Notes: generated by a model not told the origin, from the letters alone. A stretch of DNA of 64,000 nt from Daphnia carinata (GCF_022539665.2 NC_081339.1:1302001-1366000); one strand, 5' to 3'. Shown: positions 9,180 through 21,428, numbered from the stretch's first letter. A program made the numbers and translations.

Positions 9180-10360
9180 TGTGCTAGTATAAATAGCACA
9201 TGGTTGTAATATGCATTTAAGAGTGGTCTCAGTTTTCTGAGAGTTAGTTCAGCTCAGCTGCAATACACGGGTCAAAAAGGAAATTTTAACAATTAGAGGT
9301 CCCAGCGATGCCAATATTTTTAATTCACAAAAATGTTACTTAACCACGCCTTATTTCATTTTTTGTGCTTTACACTGTCACAAGGAGTGTTCAAATCCCA
9401 ACAGACAGAGGAACACCATCGAGGTAAGCGAATGTCATTTGGTCATTCTATACAAGGAACCACTCCCAAAGCGAGTACGTCATGCCCAGACATTGTCGAC
9501 GAACAATTCCTTATACTCCGTACTACAAGAACCAGACTCAACCAACCAAAATCTCAACCTAAAGTGCCCTCGTGAGAAATATTGTTGGACCATTGGAAAA
9601 CTCTTGTCGATCTTAGAATTTAAGCAAGAGTAAAAAAGAAACAAACCATAAAAGCAATTTCAACAAAAACACATATCCAACATTTGGAAGCAAAAAAACC
9701 AGAAAATAATGAACAGGCCTAAAAGAAGGTGCAATTCTATTCGTGGTAGAGCAAACGTTACAAGTACCAGATGATATAACAGCAGAAATTGTAAGGAAAA
9801 AAGAAAAGGAATTCTTTTTAGATACCGTATGTATACGTAAACCTAATAAAGAAAAGCAGTACTTACACAGATAGGAGAGAAAAAACAATCATGTGATTTA
9901 AGCTCTTAGCTGCAACGCAACTCGATAGCAACAAGAAAAGGGTTCAGTTCCAAGCATTTTTTTTTGTAGAATTAGATCAAGTTCCAAGCATAGACTAAGT
10001 AGTTAATTGTAACAGCTCAAAGAGAGTAACAAATCTCTCAAGAATTTCCCTGAAAAGGCCAACAATCGAATCATCGAGTTAGAAAAAGCCTTGTAAACAC
10101 CTCAGCAACTGAAAGCCAACTCCAGAATTTTCTAAGAAAGAAAGAATAAAATAAAAAAGCTGTCGAGAAAGAAGGACAAAAAACAACCAACAAAAAACAC
10201 CACCGAGAATCACGCAATACTTTAGAGACCGCAAAACATCGAGAACCACCACTTTTACGTGATGGTCAATTTACACCTATTCCGATTGTTTCTAAAAAAA
10301 CACTTAGTGAACGGAATAGCCAGCTTGTTGATAGACCTTACCTATCAATAAATGGAAGAT
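9180..10360 (+). mobile_element. Relic C of the env-bearing LTR family (LTR end, primer site, gag)
   Basis: The segment starts in an LTR-like end with a TATA box (tataaata at about 9189), closing with ttttaaca at 9291. A primer-binding-like sequence at 9292-9308 differs from that of copy B at only a few positions. A leader with the conserved gaacaccatc and aggtaagcgaatg blocks follows, then a decayed gag. It ends without pol. It is much older than copies A and B, judging by the density of stops and substitutions. Confidence 0.7.
9432..10180 (+). pseudogene. gag: Decayed gag N-terminal region of relic C
   Basis: The ATG at 9432 sits in the same context (gtaagcgaATG) as the gag start of copy B. 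The first 60 codons align with copy B Gag through a shared pattern (VVDE, then SKSDTT-like, then WKTLVDLEFEQE-like) after allowing frame shifts. Further on, fragments match the coiled-coil region (KEKEFLF, then Gln-Leu-x-Glu-Ser-Asn). It is riddled with stops and cannot encode a product. Confidence 0.65.
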
Positions 10361-10769
10361 TGTAGACTGAAACACGGGAGACACCGGTGACACTTGTTGT
10401 TGAGTGCAGGAAGTGTAATTCTCGTCTAAGTGCCACTTGCCCATTCTTGCGAGTCGGCAAATAGGCCTAGGGTTATCTTTTAGTTTAGGCTAAGTTACAA
10501 AAAGGGGAGAAAATGTACAGTGGTGGCCCTCTATCGAGGACAACCCAGTTCAAATGCATTAAAACGGCTGGACAGCCTCGTGCGGCGTTCAGACCGCGCC
10601 GTCTGCTGTTGGGAATGCGTTATTTTTCTTGTGCTGTGGTTGCCTTTCTTCTCGTAGGTCTTGACACGACTTCGGAAATGCTTCTTTTTGGAGCTGCCTG
10701 TAAATAAGTACGCTTTGTCAATTCCTCTACTGTTAAATGTTCAACCATTTAGTTTTCGTCTCCTATTTT
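10361..10769. other. No recognised gene; purine tract
   Basis: A purine run (aaaaaggggagaaaa) at 10498-10512 is followed by TGTACAGTGG, which could be a polypurine tract beside a solo LTR end. No partner LTR was found, so this stays a suggestion. A 64-codon frame at 10513-10707 has no known signature. Confidence 0.3.
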
Positions 10770-11009
10770 GATTGGAGTTTTTATTTGCGTTCTGTTGATG
10801 GGACGATTCTTGGAGATGAACCTTATTATCCAGGCGGTTCCTCAGAGTAAACGATTCCATGACGGAGTTCGATTCAGCTATCATTCAATTTGGGTAGCTG
10901 GCTCCACGGTAGCCGCCAAAATAATGACGGTTTTTGCTTTGATTTCGCTTCAATCCTCTATTGGATATTCTGCTCTTCTGCGTCAAGTGTTGAATCCGGC
11001 CACTCGTTT

Positions 11010-12748
11010 TCGCTTTTTAGCCATGGTGGACCACCACAGTTCGGAACGTATTAGTGTTGCAGCTGGTGCTCCCCGCGAGGCAAGATCCGCAGGAGTTTGT
11101 AGAGCCGGACAATGCCGCCACCAACTTATTCCTGACAGCTTTTTGATAGCTTACACTTGGTTTCCAACAAATGGTTTTTTAATCTGTTAGATTCTCCTCT
11201 CATCCACTGTGTGTCTCCTCTGATCCAAGTGCGACTAGTGAGTCTGCCCAAAATATCGTTCGCCATGACTCTGCATGGAGAAGATTTTTTGGATTTCCGT
11301 GCGGCTTATAGCTAGCTTAATAATTCTAATCTTGGTAAGATAACTTTCTTGTTTGGGAGAGACGCCACTTTCGTTTTGTTAGCGAGAAAGTGGATACTGG
11401 TTTCATTGTTTTTTTTGGAGCCTTGCATAAGCAACGGCTTCGTGAGCTGCCTCAGACGTAAAACCGAAGACATGAATTTCCGCCGATTCTATTACTCATT
11501 TCTGTATCTCTATCTCTCATTTGGTAGCCTATCCAATGAGGTATTTTTAATTTGGCGAACTCGTTCAACCCAGTCATCTTTCAGGTGGCGCTTCGATATC
11601 CCAGTCAATTTCTGCTTCCGAAAATGTTTGGGTGATAAGTTTTAGCAAGAGTGCAGTGAGTGTTAAGAACAAAATGGGATCGAACACTCTTGCTGATATT
11701 CTGAGGCTATTACTTTTGGTCACTAGATCCCCTAATGCCATTACGGCTTCAATGATAGGGGCCAAGTGGAATTGGAGGGTGTCTGATTCGGTATCCCATA
11801 GAATACCTAGGACCTTTGGTTGATCTTCTTACAGCTTCTAAGTAAAAAATTTTACGATGTGGTTGATAAGCCCATTTTCCCTGAGAAATTTGCGACGTCT
11901 ATCATCGTTCGTCGCCCAACTTCGCATGTTGAGTTTCGCCTCCTGGAAGATGGATTTGGTTTCCTGAATCCTAGTTTTTGCTGTGGAGATGTATCAGCGC
12001 CACCATGGTAGTCGTCGACGTAGATTTGCTGCTTTAGCTGGTTCACTGTAGTGGAGTACAGTGGCTCCGTTCCATCCAAGTGCTTGTTGAGAGTAACTCG
12101 TAGCTAGAATGTACTAGAACTGAGGAACTTGACTTCATTTGTACGCAACTAAAGAGGAGCCAGGCGTTTCTGGCTCTATTACCCACAGAAATCGACTACT
12201 TCTAAGTCTTCAGGATACAAGGCGATGTTTAAAAAGGCTTTTTAATGTCTGCTATCCATGCGATTGGATTTTAAAGGAATCACATTAAGGCAGCTAGCAG
12301 ATCCAGATTCGAATATGGGCCGATTTCCAGAACGTCGGTGAGGCTTGGTCCAAATCTGGATTTATCCGCTCCTTCGAAGACCAGTCGTATTTTTGTTGTC
12401 ATTTTATCCTGTCGGATGACAGGATGATGTGGCAGATAAGTATGTCCCTCATAGTCTAAGTCTACCGTTACGACGACGCTTTGGACTTTCAGTTGCTCGA
12501 TTTCCTGGTGGTAAGCTGATAGAAGCGCTGGCGTTCTTTTCAATCTGTTTAAAAGACTCTCCAGTACCCCCTTTTGTCATCAGAAAATTCTTTTCCAACC
12601 TCCACTTATCGGTTTTCCAGGGGATTGGGGTGCAATATCGCTCATCTTCTTGACGGGTTATTTTGCCTGCAAAGGAGCATAGAGGATCGTCTGGCTCCAC
12701 TGCATCGCTATCGTCCAGAATGTCGAAATGTTCCAGCTTCCAAAACAA
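11010..12748 (-). pseudogene. pol: Pao RT and RNase H, decayed
   Basis: The RT start reads FWKLEHFDI and a TPIPWKTDKWRLEKNF block (near 12720-12600), then YLPHHPVIR with TKIRLVFEGA (near 12430-12380) and GP.SNLDLLAALM. The catalytic YVDD lies near 12030-12020. A KVLGILWDTESD block follows near 11810, then a FDP and DWD connection region to about 11574. RNase H is recognisable in several frames down to a PADLASRGAPAATLIR block near 11075-11030, just before a missing integrase. At least five breaks separate these pieces. The motifs are typical of BEL/Pao rather than Gypsy. Confidence 0.85.
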
Positions 12749-12980
12749 GAATAGATCAGAGTCAGCCTGCCGTGTTAATCTTCTCTTACAATTTTCCTTT
12801 TTTCCTTTTTAATTTTGGAGTTTTCTATGGAAATTTCATCCATAAACGTCGGGTGGGGAAATCCGCCATTTTATCTTTTTATTCGTGAATGTTTGTAAAG
12901 ATATTTTCTGAATCAAGACAGCTGGTTGCGTATGAAGCTACTGTTTGGGCTGTTGAAAAGCTACTGCATTGCAACATTTG

Positions 12981-13480
12981 CTAGATTATCGTTTCAACTT
13001 TTTCCGAATTTTTCACTTTCGGAGTTCCCACTATCATCCGCCCTAGCTTTGTGTTGTAGGCCCTCAGGCCGCACGGACTTTGGATAGCTGCTTCATAAGG
13101 AATAAATTCGAACATCTGGTCGTCTCCGATTAAGATTCCGACACCTCTTTCTTGGTTGTTGGTTTTAAACCTGTCGTCAGCCATTTTTTCGTTGTCCAAC
13201 CACAGTTTTCTTGCAAATGTTGTGTGGGAATATGATCCAGTGTCTCCAATGTAGTCCGTTTCCAGTGCTGTTATATTGACGGGTGGGGCGCCTTGCCAGG
13301 TGCCCCTAAAGTTCAGCTCTACCGAATTAGTCTGCTCGACTGGGTTTGGCTTTCTTTGCTTAAAGACTCTGGTACCAATGTTCTACACTGCTACCACTTT
13401 TAGGTGCAAAAATTTTGAAATAAACCTGATAACTCAAGATCTATGGGTGTGGTCGTCGATGAATAAAATTGTTCTTGTTT
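12981..13480 (-). pseudogene. pol: Pao aspartic-protease region, decayed
   Basis: Minus-strand reading gives a GTWQGAP-type segment, then a DNEKMADDRF block and GVGILIGDDQMFEFIPYE followed by SPCGLRAYNTKLGRMIVG. The last is the conserved stretch after the protease fold in BEL/Pao polyproteins. The Asp-Thr/Ser-Gly-like active site would lie near 13240-13260 (reading GDTGS). Frame breaks separate it from gag and RT. Confidence 0.75.
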
Positions 13481-13494
13481 CTTGCCATATGGGC

Positions 13495-14526
13495 CTACCA
13501 CATTGCTGTTGCTGTTTTCACCACGAGAACACCGGGGGTGTTTGCACTGGCAGTAGACGCCATAACGTTTGTAATAGCACTGTTGCCATTAACTATTGGT
13601 GTGGGAAGCGAGTCTGCTTTTCGGCGCAGAGAGCTGTGTGGTGTGTCGCTTGGCAATGTTTTCATGTGTATTTTGTGTTGACGCAGTTTTCTATGTGCCG
13701 ATACATCCGCCATTGTTTTGACGGGAGCTAGGTTGTCAAACTGGGATAAATGACTTTGAATGAGAGCTTTGGGTTTTGCGTAAACTCTTTTTAGCTCCGC
13801 TATGGAAATGTTGCAATTTACTGCAGTGAGTTCTAGATTTTCAACGCACAAATACGCTTCCCATTTCAGGTATTCTTTTAAATAGACGAATTTTTGGACA
13901 ACAGACATTGTAGAAGAGTGGACGGAGGCATTAAAGCTCTTCCAGAATGATGTCCACTCAAAAATATCTCCTATGAAATGTTTTTTTTTCTTTGAGGAAG
14001 ACGTGTTGGTTTTTGAACGGGAGCTACTGCTGCTGTTTGCATTGGAGCCGGTTTGCGACATTAGTCTTTGAATCTGTAAGGCGTAGGCTAGTTGCTGTTG
14101 GAGGGTTTGAGTTGCGAACAGTTGCTGCTGTGTAATGAGCAGGTCTTATAGCAACTTGCTTCTATCCTCGTCTATCTGGCGCTGTTCTCCTCGCTGCAAT
14201 TCATGGAATTCCAAATCCTGTGGTCTTTTATGCTCGTCTCCTTTGTTTTTGACGTAGGAGAGTATGGTGGTCATTTCTTCTTCTACTTTTGCTACTGTTG
14301 AGTAATCTTGTTAAATTTGCTCTAACGTTTGTAGTTTGCAAGGCCCATCGTACCTGGTCGCTGGCCTTGATAAATTTCTGATAACGTTGCTTTAGGGTCT
14401 CGTCTACGTGGCAATATCGTTATCTAGTTCTGCAGTCATCGTAAGACCCTTGCCCTTTATCTTTTCCATTGTCCTCGCGAGGTTGCCTTTCAGTCCCGCT
14501 CGTGTTGCGGCATCCGATCGTGACAT
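13495..14526 (-). pseudogene. gag: Pao gag, decayed N-terminal part plus open core
   Basis: A probable start ATG lies at 14526-14524 (MSRSDAATRAGLKG), the usual opening of BEL gag. Several stops follow up to about 14065. From 14061 to 13495 the frame is open for 188 codons, with a Ser/Lys-rich linker and the gag core GDIFEWTSFWKSFNASVHSS, in the manner of the DUF1759 domain that forms particles. This is the least damaged part of the relic. Confidence 0.8.
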
Positions 14527-16125
14527 TTTTGGTTTTGTTTTGCTGGAGTTGGAAAGTTAGTATTCTTTGCAATCCTCAGCGAGGTTCACTTGAATCCCGA
14601 ACATGGATTTCCCTTGAAGAAGTGAAAAAAAGAAAAACTTGGTAAAAGTTTTACTGTTAGTGCTTCCACTATTTGTCGGTGAATGGAAAGGGAGCGGCGC
14701 TAAGGCCGTGCTCCAATCAGTGGGCGTAATTTTTATTTCCGAGTTGGATTTTGATCAGTAGGTGGCGTAAGCTTACAGTTCTGGAAAGAAAATTGTTTTT
14801 TGAAAAAGAGAAAATTAAAGTTTGCAGTGTTGAGTGCTAGGTTGCGCCATTCTTCTAGGTGAAAAGAAAAGGAAAGTAATTAGTGGGAGCTCTTGTTTAG
14901 AACCTAACCCCAAAATAATGTACGAAAGTTCTCTCTTTTTGGTAGAGTACGATCAAATCGTTTCTCCTACTTAAAGTAACAAAAATATTGAGCAATTATT
15001 TTATTGTAACATTTTAAGATTACAAATGTGTACAAAGATCAATAAGATCCTTGGGATCGGCGTCGATTCAAAGAATGTTTTCGTATTCTTCCTTCTTTTT
15101 TCCCACGGCTTCTGCTGAGTTGTTCACTGCTTTGGCGGATGCTAACAGCGGGGTTCAGTGTCGTGGATTGGAGCATCCAAGGGATTTTCGTTGTTGGGAA
15201 AGATTTACCGTATTTTCCATAGCTCTGACTTAAAGGGTGCGTATTTCGTGAAAAGGCAGTTGTTACGCCCTACGCCTGAGGTAGGCAACAGCTGTTCGAA
15301 TGGATCAAGATGGCCGACGACTGGGGAGCTTGGTCGACCACGTCCACGCGATATACCTACTTCGACCTGAGGCTGTTCGCGGGAAATCATTTCTTTGCTG
15401 CAGTTGCTGGGGGTTTGGTCAACCCACTTGGAGCCGGTGTAACTATGGCTCTCTCTTACTTCTTCTCTACAACCTGGGTGTTCGTGTGATACCTTATATC
15501 ACCGTGGTATTTTGGTGTAAAAGCTTCCTTTATACCTGCCAAGGGCGTATGCCAAACTGCGATGGGAAGCAGTGAATAGAGGGGCGAAATAGCTTCTTTT
15601 GTCTCAGCTGTAACTGCTACAAGGCGTTTGAAAAAATTAATTTGCCACCTTCCTTCCGGGGTGTTTAGAAATTGCCTCGGTTGGTGTAGACCAGTCCACG
15701 GCTTCTCCAAGCCCTGAGCCCTCCTCTTAGCTCAATTGATTTTCTCGGCGTCGGGAATATTTAAGCTTGTGGTGGGGACCTAAAGTGCTCCGCTAAAGCA
15801 GAGAAGAATAGAGGCGTAGTGAAAGAATATGAATATCCTCCAAAAAGGGAGGATTGGTAAGTATACATTTTAAAAACCAAAAAAAGAAGAAAGTCCCCAA
15901 GAAAAAAAAAGATGGCTACTACACGCGGCAAGGCGAAGCAGTGTATTTGAAAGGGAGAGAACGAAAAAAAAATTAAAAGGGGGTAGAATTTTCAATTGCC
16001 GCCGATCACGCGACCAAAAACGAAGAAAAAAGTTCTTTTCACCCTACTCAAAACAGTAACCTTACTTGGAGAAAGAAGAAGAGAAAAGACAAAGAGCAAA
16101 GAAAATTTTTCGAAGTGAATACAAA
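14527..16125. other. No recognised gene; probable 5' flank of Pao relic 1
   Basis: The left part should contain the leader and LTR of Pao relic 1, but I cannot fix boundaries. Two minus-strand frames (15710-15456 and 15390-15205) have no signature known to me and may be a fragment of another element; an AATAAA-like motif on the minus strand near 15005 follows them. The right part is A-rich leader of the hAT gene. Confidence 0.35.
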
Positions 16126-18640
16126 ATGCCAGGGTTGACCTATGCATTGCCTGCAGAAAGTAAGTTCAAATGTGTGTTCTACTGTCTTCAATAGAAATTA
16201 CTATTGCCCTTAATATATGTAGGTTCACCATTGTTCGATCAGCTAATGTTTCTTTCACGCTCTGCTCAACATTCCCCGATTCAGCTACCAGAATCAGCTG
16301 CCCAGTTAAATGTGTCTGATGATCCACCAGGTAAGAAAGTAAATTTCTCTTCTTATGTTATGTAAACTTTTATGAAAATATTAACTTGAAGTTTTGCTAG
16401 CCTGTTCGTAGAATAATTTTAATTTTATATTAATAAATTGGTGGGACCATGAAATTAATGTATGTTGTTCTTCTTTTAGAGGCTACAGAGTATGTTGCAG
16501 ATGGAGATGTCTCTAATCTTTTCAGCTGTGAATCAGTGGTAGTTTTAAGCAGCTATAGCGTCCTTGGTTCTCCAAAGTCATCGTTGCCATCATCAGTCTT
16601 CCAGTCAGGACAAATTACATCAGGTAATTAGTGATATATTATTACATTTGAAGAATGTTAAATCAGTTATTAAATTTCATTACGTAACACAACATTTCGT
16701 TTTAGATGGCAAGAAAGATGCCCTGCCATATCCAGAATCCTTAATAAAATATGTTGGTCCTGGCAAAACCGACGGAAACTCCCGCTATTTGTGCCTTATA
16801 GGTGATTGTAAAATGAAGGCCCGATACCTCTCTGCCGCCAACAATTCCAGAGGAAATATAAGAAAACACATATCGGTAACACTTCTGGTTTCACTCATTA
16901 TTTTCATACAATAAGCATTATAATGGCTATAGGCTTTCGTTTTTAGAAAATTCATAAGAAGGCAGGCCTTGAAAACTTCAACCAACTGTGTTGCGAAATA
17001 GATCAGGCCCTTCAAGGAAGTTTACGAAAAAAGCCTGAAGTCCCTGAACAGCAGAACAACCCATCGAGTCAGCGGAAATATTCATTTTTGGCCATCAGAA
17101 AGTCCTTACTCAAAAAATGTTGGACGACTATATCGTGGTAATTTTAGCTATTTTAAAGTAACAAAAGTTCGATCTAAATATAACATTTTTTCATAAGGAA
17201 TACCTTTGTGAAGCAGTCTTGCCTGTCTATCACACCGAGCGACCGGAATTCCGAAAATTTTTCCATAGACTTTGTCCTCCATTGAAGATTAAAGCTCGAG
17301 GTTACTACAGGAAAATAATATCAACATCTTTTGAAAAGAAGAAGTCTGCGATAAAAGAAAAGCTAGCGTCAGCAAAATGGGTTTGCACAACGGCTGACTG
17401 TTGGTCTACAAGGCGGAAGAATTTTCTTGGGAATGACTGTACACTGGATAACTACCGATCTTAAACGAGCGTCGTATTGCCTCGCCATTCGTCGTGTTAA
17501 CGGAATATGTGACTATCAAGTTCTTGCAAAACTTAGAGGGTCAATTCACGAAGAGTTCGGTGTAATTTCGAAAGTCGTGGCCACGATCACCGATAGTAAA
17601 AGTAACTTCGTCAAAGCCTTTCTTCTTTCCCTTCCCACTGAAGTCAATGGAAGCTAAACAGCTCGCTCCGAGTGTGACCAATTCAGAATAACTGAATTTT
17701 TCTTCGGCTTCAGTTAGCCAGTTTCCCTTACTTCATGAACATCGAGAAGAGATATACCGAGGAGAAAATGATTCTTCCATATTAAGCTACCTGGATGAGA
17801 TCGAATCAGATTTTTCAGAGAGCGACGCCGAAAAGAGCATTGTTCTAACATCATGCGCACTTGAAATTTCTGAGTAAGAGGAGTATCCCCAATTTTCCCC
17901 TGGAATTGAAGACGAACCTGACGACTTCATTCCAATTACTGAGGCTTTATGTAAAAAGGAAATCGCACATGACATTTATTCTCTTCCTACCCATCGCCGA
18001 TGCGCTAGCCACACGTTAAATCTCATTGCAAGTAAGGATGTTCTTGAAAAATTGGAACCAAATTTGGAAAAACTCAAGGAATCCACAGAAGGCAAATTTA
18101 AATCGCTATGGAACAAACAAAGCAGAAGCTCCAAGTTGCTCTTTATTGTTCACAATGAACCGCGCTGGAATTCTTTCTTTGACGCCATTGCAAGGGTAAA
18201 GTTAAATATTAAATAAACGAATCAAAAACAAGACTTAAAGGAGGTTTTCGAGCACTTTAAAATTCACTAGTTTTGCCCTGCGAACATTAAAGAATACGTG
18301 ACGATCATGAGGCCACTAGCAGAAGCGCTTGATGTCCTTCAATCGGACTTAAAAGTGTCAACAGGATACCTGCTTCCGACGTTAACTATTTTGAAAAAAA
18401 AATTATTGCTTTGCAAGAAAAGAGTGGCATCTTTCATTGCAAATCATTTATTTCAGCGATTATGTCATTACTGGATACTCGTTGTTCTCATTGCTTCCAG
18501 GGCGACGATCTAGTTCTTTCTGCACTATTGCATCCGAAATTCAAATTGAATTGGTTAGATGAGACGGAAAAAACCATCTGCTATAAAAAAAACTGGAGGA
18601 GAACTATCAAAGTTTCGTTCAAGAATTAGCTTCGGGAAAA
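16126..18640 (+). pseudogene. Decayed hAT transposase gene with introns (hAT 1)
   Basis: A small first exon begins at the ATG at 16126 with a GTAAGT donor near 16161. Further exon-like segments bounded by TTTTAG or TATGTAG acceptors and GTAA donors lie near 16222-16330, 16480-16623, 16706-16875 and 16947-17136. The exon at 16706 reads a BED-like zinc finger (Cys-x4-Cys, later RKHI). From 17198 the core reads VCTTADCWSTRRKNFLG and, after a one-base insertion near 17428, MTVHWITTD then RRVNGICDYQVLA, a classic hAT catalytic region. Near 17995 HRRCASHTLNLIAS is the hAT CxxH motif. Stops between 17657 and 17940 and the lack of the C-terminal dimerisation domain make it dead. It is cut off at about 18640-18720, where BEL relic 2 begins. 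Confidence 0.85.
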
Positions 18641-18748
18641 AGCGGTCACAGGTATATTATTATTGCCTTAAATTTCTGAAGTATCTCAAAATGTTAATTT
18701 AACGTTTTTGTATATTTAGGTTGGACACAGCCATTATGTCGGAAAGAA

Positions 18749-19480
18749 GTGAAGACAGCGATATTAGCTGTCCATAACAAATTTACTTATTTGAAATCGG
18801 TATTGGAGGGACCTGCTGCTACTGCGATTGCTGGACTTTCCTTGAACGCACAGAATTACAAGGAAGCGGTCGACTTACTGAAGGATCGTTTTGGAAGAAA
18901 AGAGGTGAGCATGAGCGCTCACATGAGTAAGTTACTTGCTCTTCCGTCTGTACAAAGGTTACATTACATAAAAGGCCTACGACGTCTTTATGACGACAGT
19001 AAAATAGCCGTCCGTGGTCTGAAATCACTGGGAGTGGCTTGTGGAACTTATGGCAACTTGCTTTGTCCTATCTTGCTAAGCAAAATACCAGAAGAAATGG
19101 TCATAAATTGGAACAAGAGACCCTTCTTTTCTACAGACACGGTTGAAGACTTAATCAAGTTTATAAAATTAGAAGTCGATGGCCGAGAGAGAAGTCAGGT
19201 TATGCGTGCAGTTTTGGCCCGCAGTAAGTCTAATCATCACGACGCTAAAGGAGTCAAATCAAAGATAGTTCATCTGCCGCTGCCCTCGAAGCTTCAACCA
19301 AGGATCATCAAAGAGCTGACAAGAAAATTAACATTAATGCGAAGAAACCGTTTGGTTGCGTCTATTGTGAGAGTTCGGATCACTATCCAATTTCGTGTAA
19401 CCTGCTTCAGGAGCAGAAGGTTAATATCCTGTACAACAAGAACTGTTGTTTGCTGTGCCTCCGTCGTGGTCGCGGGGTAA
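18749..19480 (+). pseudogene. gag: BEL gag, C-terminal part
   Basis: The frame reads NKFTYLKSVLEGPAATAIAG, then NYKEAVDLLKDRFGRK, the conserved middle of BEL gag (DUF1759 type). From about 19275 the true frame shifts, and zinc-knuckle Cys/His motifs appear in the neighbouring frame (Cys-x2-Cys near 19450, then a CCYCKKRHHFSIC block). The predicted product is a capsid protein; the N-terminal third is absent. Confidence 0.8.
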
Positions 19481-19972
19481 AAGAATGTCGTCATCCGCGC
19501 CAAACCTGCTGCTACTGCAAGAAACGTCATCATTTCTCAATTTGTGAGAACCATCTTTCAGAGAATCAAAATGCCCAGTCAGTTAATAACAGCTCCAATG
19601 ACAAAAACTATGGCCCTATCAAAGTTTCGTTCAGATACATCGACCAACCACAGAGTTATTATTGCCTTCAGACAAAATGTTAATTTAACGTTTTTGTTAT
19701 ATTTAGGCTCTCACCATTATGTCGAGAAGAAAATAGTGTGTTTGTTAGATGGCAGAAGTCAAAAAAGTTACATCAGCAAGGCATTGGCAGAGGAGTTGGA
19801 ATTGCATGTCTTAAATCAAGAGATGTTGACTATTAGCACTTCCGTCTGAAGTACGTTACCATTGAACCTACGACGTCTTTAAGATGTTTCAACGTTCGTT
19901 GGAACTTATGGCCTGTGGTGAAGAAGAACATGGTCAAAATGTCAAGAGACCCTCTTTTCTAAATGACTAACA
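19163..19972 (+). repeat. Local duplication of BEL gag-protease with interleaved stretches
   Basis: About 810 bp starting tataaaattagaagtcgatgg are repeated from 19973 onward, with long identical blocks (for example 19480-19605 against 20252-20377). Within this unit two stretches, 19605-19735 and 19840-19975, alternate short blocks from the BEL sequence with short blocks from elsewhere (the hAT 1 end at 18606-18745 and the gag at 18940-19165). This looks more like a consensus or assembly error than a biological event, so the unit may not exist in the genome. Confidence 0.75.
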
Positions 19973-20014
19973 TTTATAAAATTAGAAGTCGATGGCCGAG
20001 AGAGAAGTCAGGTT

Positions 20015-20929
20015 ATGCGTGCAGTTTTGGCCCGCAGTAAGTCTAATCATCACGACGCTAAAGGAGTCAAATCAAAGATAGTTCTATCTGCCGCTGCCCT
20101 CGAAGCTTCAACCAAGGGTCATCAAAGAGCTGACAAGAAAATTAACATTAATGCGAAGAAACCGTTTGGTTGCGTCTATTGTGACGGATCACTATCCAAT
20201 TTCGCGTCACATGCTTCAGATAATATCCTGTATTTGTGCCTCCGTCGTGGTCGCGGGGTAAAAGAATGTCGTCATCCGCGCCAAACCTGCTGCTACTGCA
20301 AGAAACGTCATCATTTCTCAATTTGTGAGAACCATCTTTCAGAGAATCAAAATGCCCAGTCAGTTAATAACAGCTCCAATGACACTATGGCCCTGTCCTC
20401 AGATACATCGACCAACCCCGCGTTCCTTCAGACAGCTACCGTCATCGTTAGTGGCTCTCACCTCGAGAAGAAAATAGTGTGTTTGCTAGATGGCGGAAGC
20501 CAGAAAAATTTCATCAGCAAGGCATTGGCAGAGGAGTTGGAATTGCATGTCTTAAATCAAGAGATGTTGACTATTAGCACCCTCGGAAGTACGTTACCAT
20601 TGAACCCGAGGGTCATGCTTCCAAGATGTTTCAACGTTCGTTGGAATTCCTGTGGTGAAGAGAACACTGCAATGTCGGCTCTTGAAATGACTAACATTTG
20701 TAACAACTTGTGTCAATTCGCTACTGGAATTCGACGATGCAAGGAGATCGAAGGACTTTGGATTGCTGACGAAAGACTTTTGACTGGTCTCGCGTCACAT
20801 GCTGATATTGATTTACTAATCAGCACTGACGTGTACTGGAACGTAGTGGGGGGGAGAAACAGGTCATCTAGAAGGTTGGCCAACTATTTTCTCAAGTCAG
20901 TTTGGTTGGCTTCTCCACGGTCCAACTGA
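20015..20929 (+). pseudogene. pol: BEL zinc knuckles and aspartic protease
   Basis: The open frame begins inside the duplicated gag end, reads a Cys-rich knuckle region (near 20165-20330, YLCLRRGRGVKECRHPRQ then CCYCKKRHHFSIC), then the protease active region VCLLDGGSQKNFIS near 20478-20520, where DGGS stands for the usual DTGS-type motif. After about 20640 the reading continues with RCKEIEGLW and ADIDLLIS, part of the BEL protease domain. Several short deletions against expectation are present. The frame ends at 20929. Confidence 0.8.
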
Positions 20930-20936
20930 ACATCGA

Positions 20937-21428
20937 TTGAATAACAATGGGTCGAGAACCGTGGCCATGTTGGTTGGAGCGAATTTCCCTCAGGAGGAAC
21001 CCGAAAATCAGCTTGATCTGCAATTGTCAGCCTTTTTGGGAGTTAGATCATCTCGGGGATCGCGATTGAAAAGAACGAGAAAAGCGCAACGGAGTTCCAT
21101 GAAAATTTGGAGAAATCAATCGTCGTCCGTCCGTCCGTACGTCGAAAACGACAATCTTAAGCATTATTTACCTCATCGACCTGTAGTCAAGCGTAAAATA
21201 TCATCGACGAAGGTCAGAATTCTATTCGACGCCTCGGCCAGGGATTACAATCATCCCTCTTTGAATGATTGTCTGGAGCAAGGACCAAACCTCAACCCCG
21301 AGCTGTTGGCCGTCATGCTACGTTTTCGTATGAAAAAAATCGCTTTTATTGGTGACATCGAGAAAGCCTTTCTTCAGATCGAAATTGCCGAAGGTGATCG
21401 GGACGCTGTCCGTTTTTTTGTGGATTGA
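20937..21428 (+). pseudogene. pol: BEL reverse transcriptase, N-terminal part only
   Basis: The reading includes YLPHRPVVKRKISSTKVRIL, then SLNDCLEQGP and FRMKKIAFIGDIEKAFLQIE (the first catalytic Asp motif, near 21350). It stops at RFFVD. The palm with YxDD, thumb and connection are missing, because the next recognisable sequence at 21470 is already beyond them. The RT is therefore inactive by deletion of an estimated 200 or more codons. Confidence 0.8.

Larger units (their letters stand above)
10770..14526 (-). mobile_element. BEL/Pao retrotransposon relic 1
   Basis: Read on the minus strand, the order is gag, protease, RT and RNase H, the Pao order, with characteristic motifs listed under the parts. 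Frame shifts and stops are frequent. The integrase is missing at the left end, where similarity fades near 10770. I could not recognise LTRs. Confidence 0.85.

Noticed and set aside
10498-10560. Polypurine tract followed by TGTACAGTGG as a 3' LTR start
   Set aside because: No right end, partner LTR or adjoining pol in that orientation.
15205-15710. Minus-strand frames as part of Pao integrase
   Set aside because: No zinc-domain or DDE motif, and the position is upstream of gag, where integrase is not expected.
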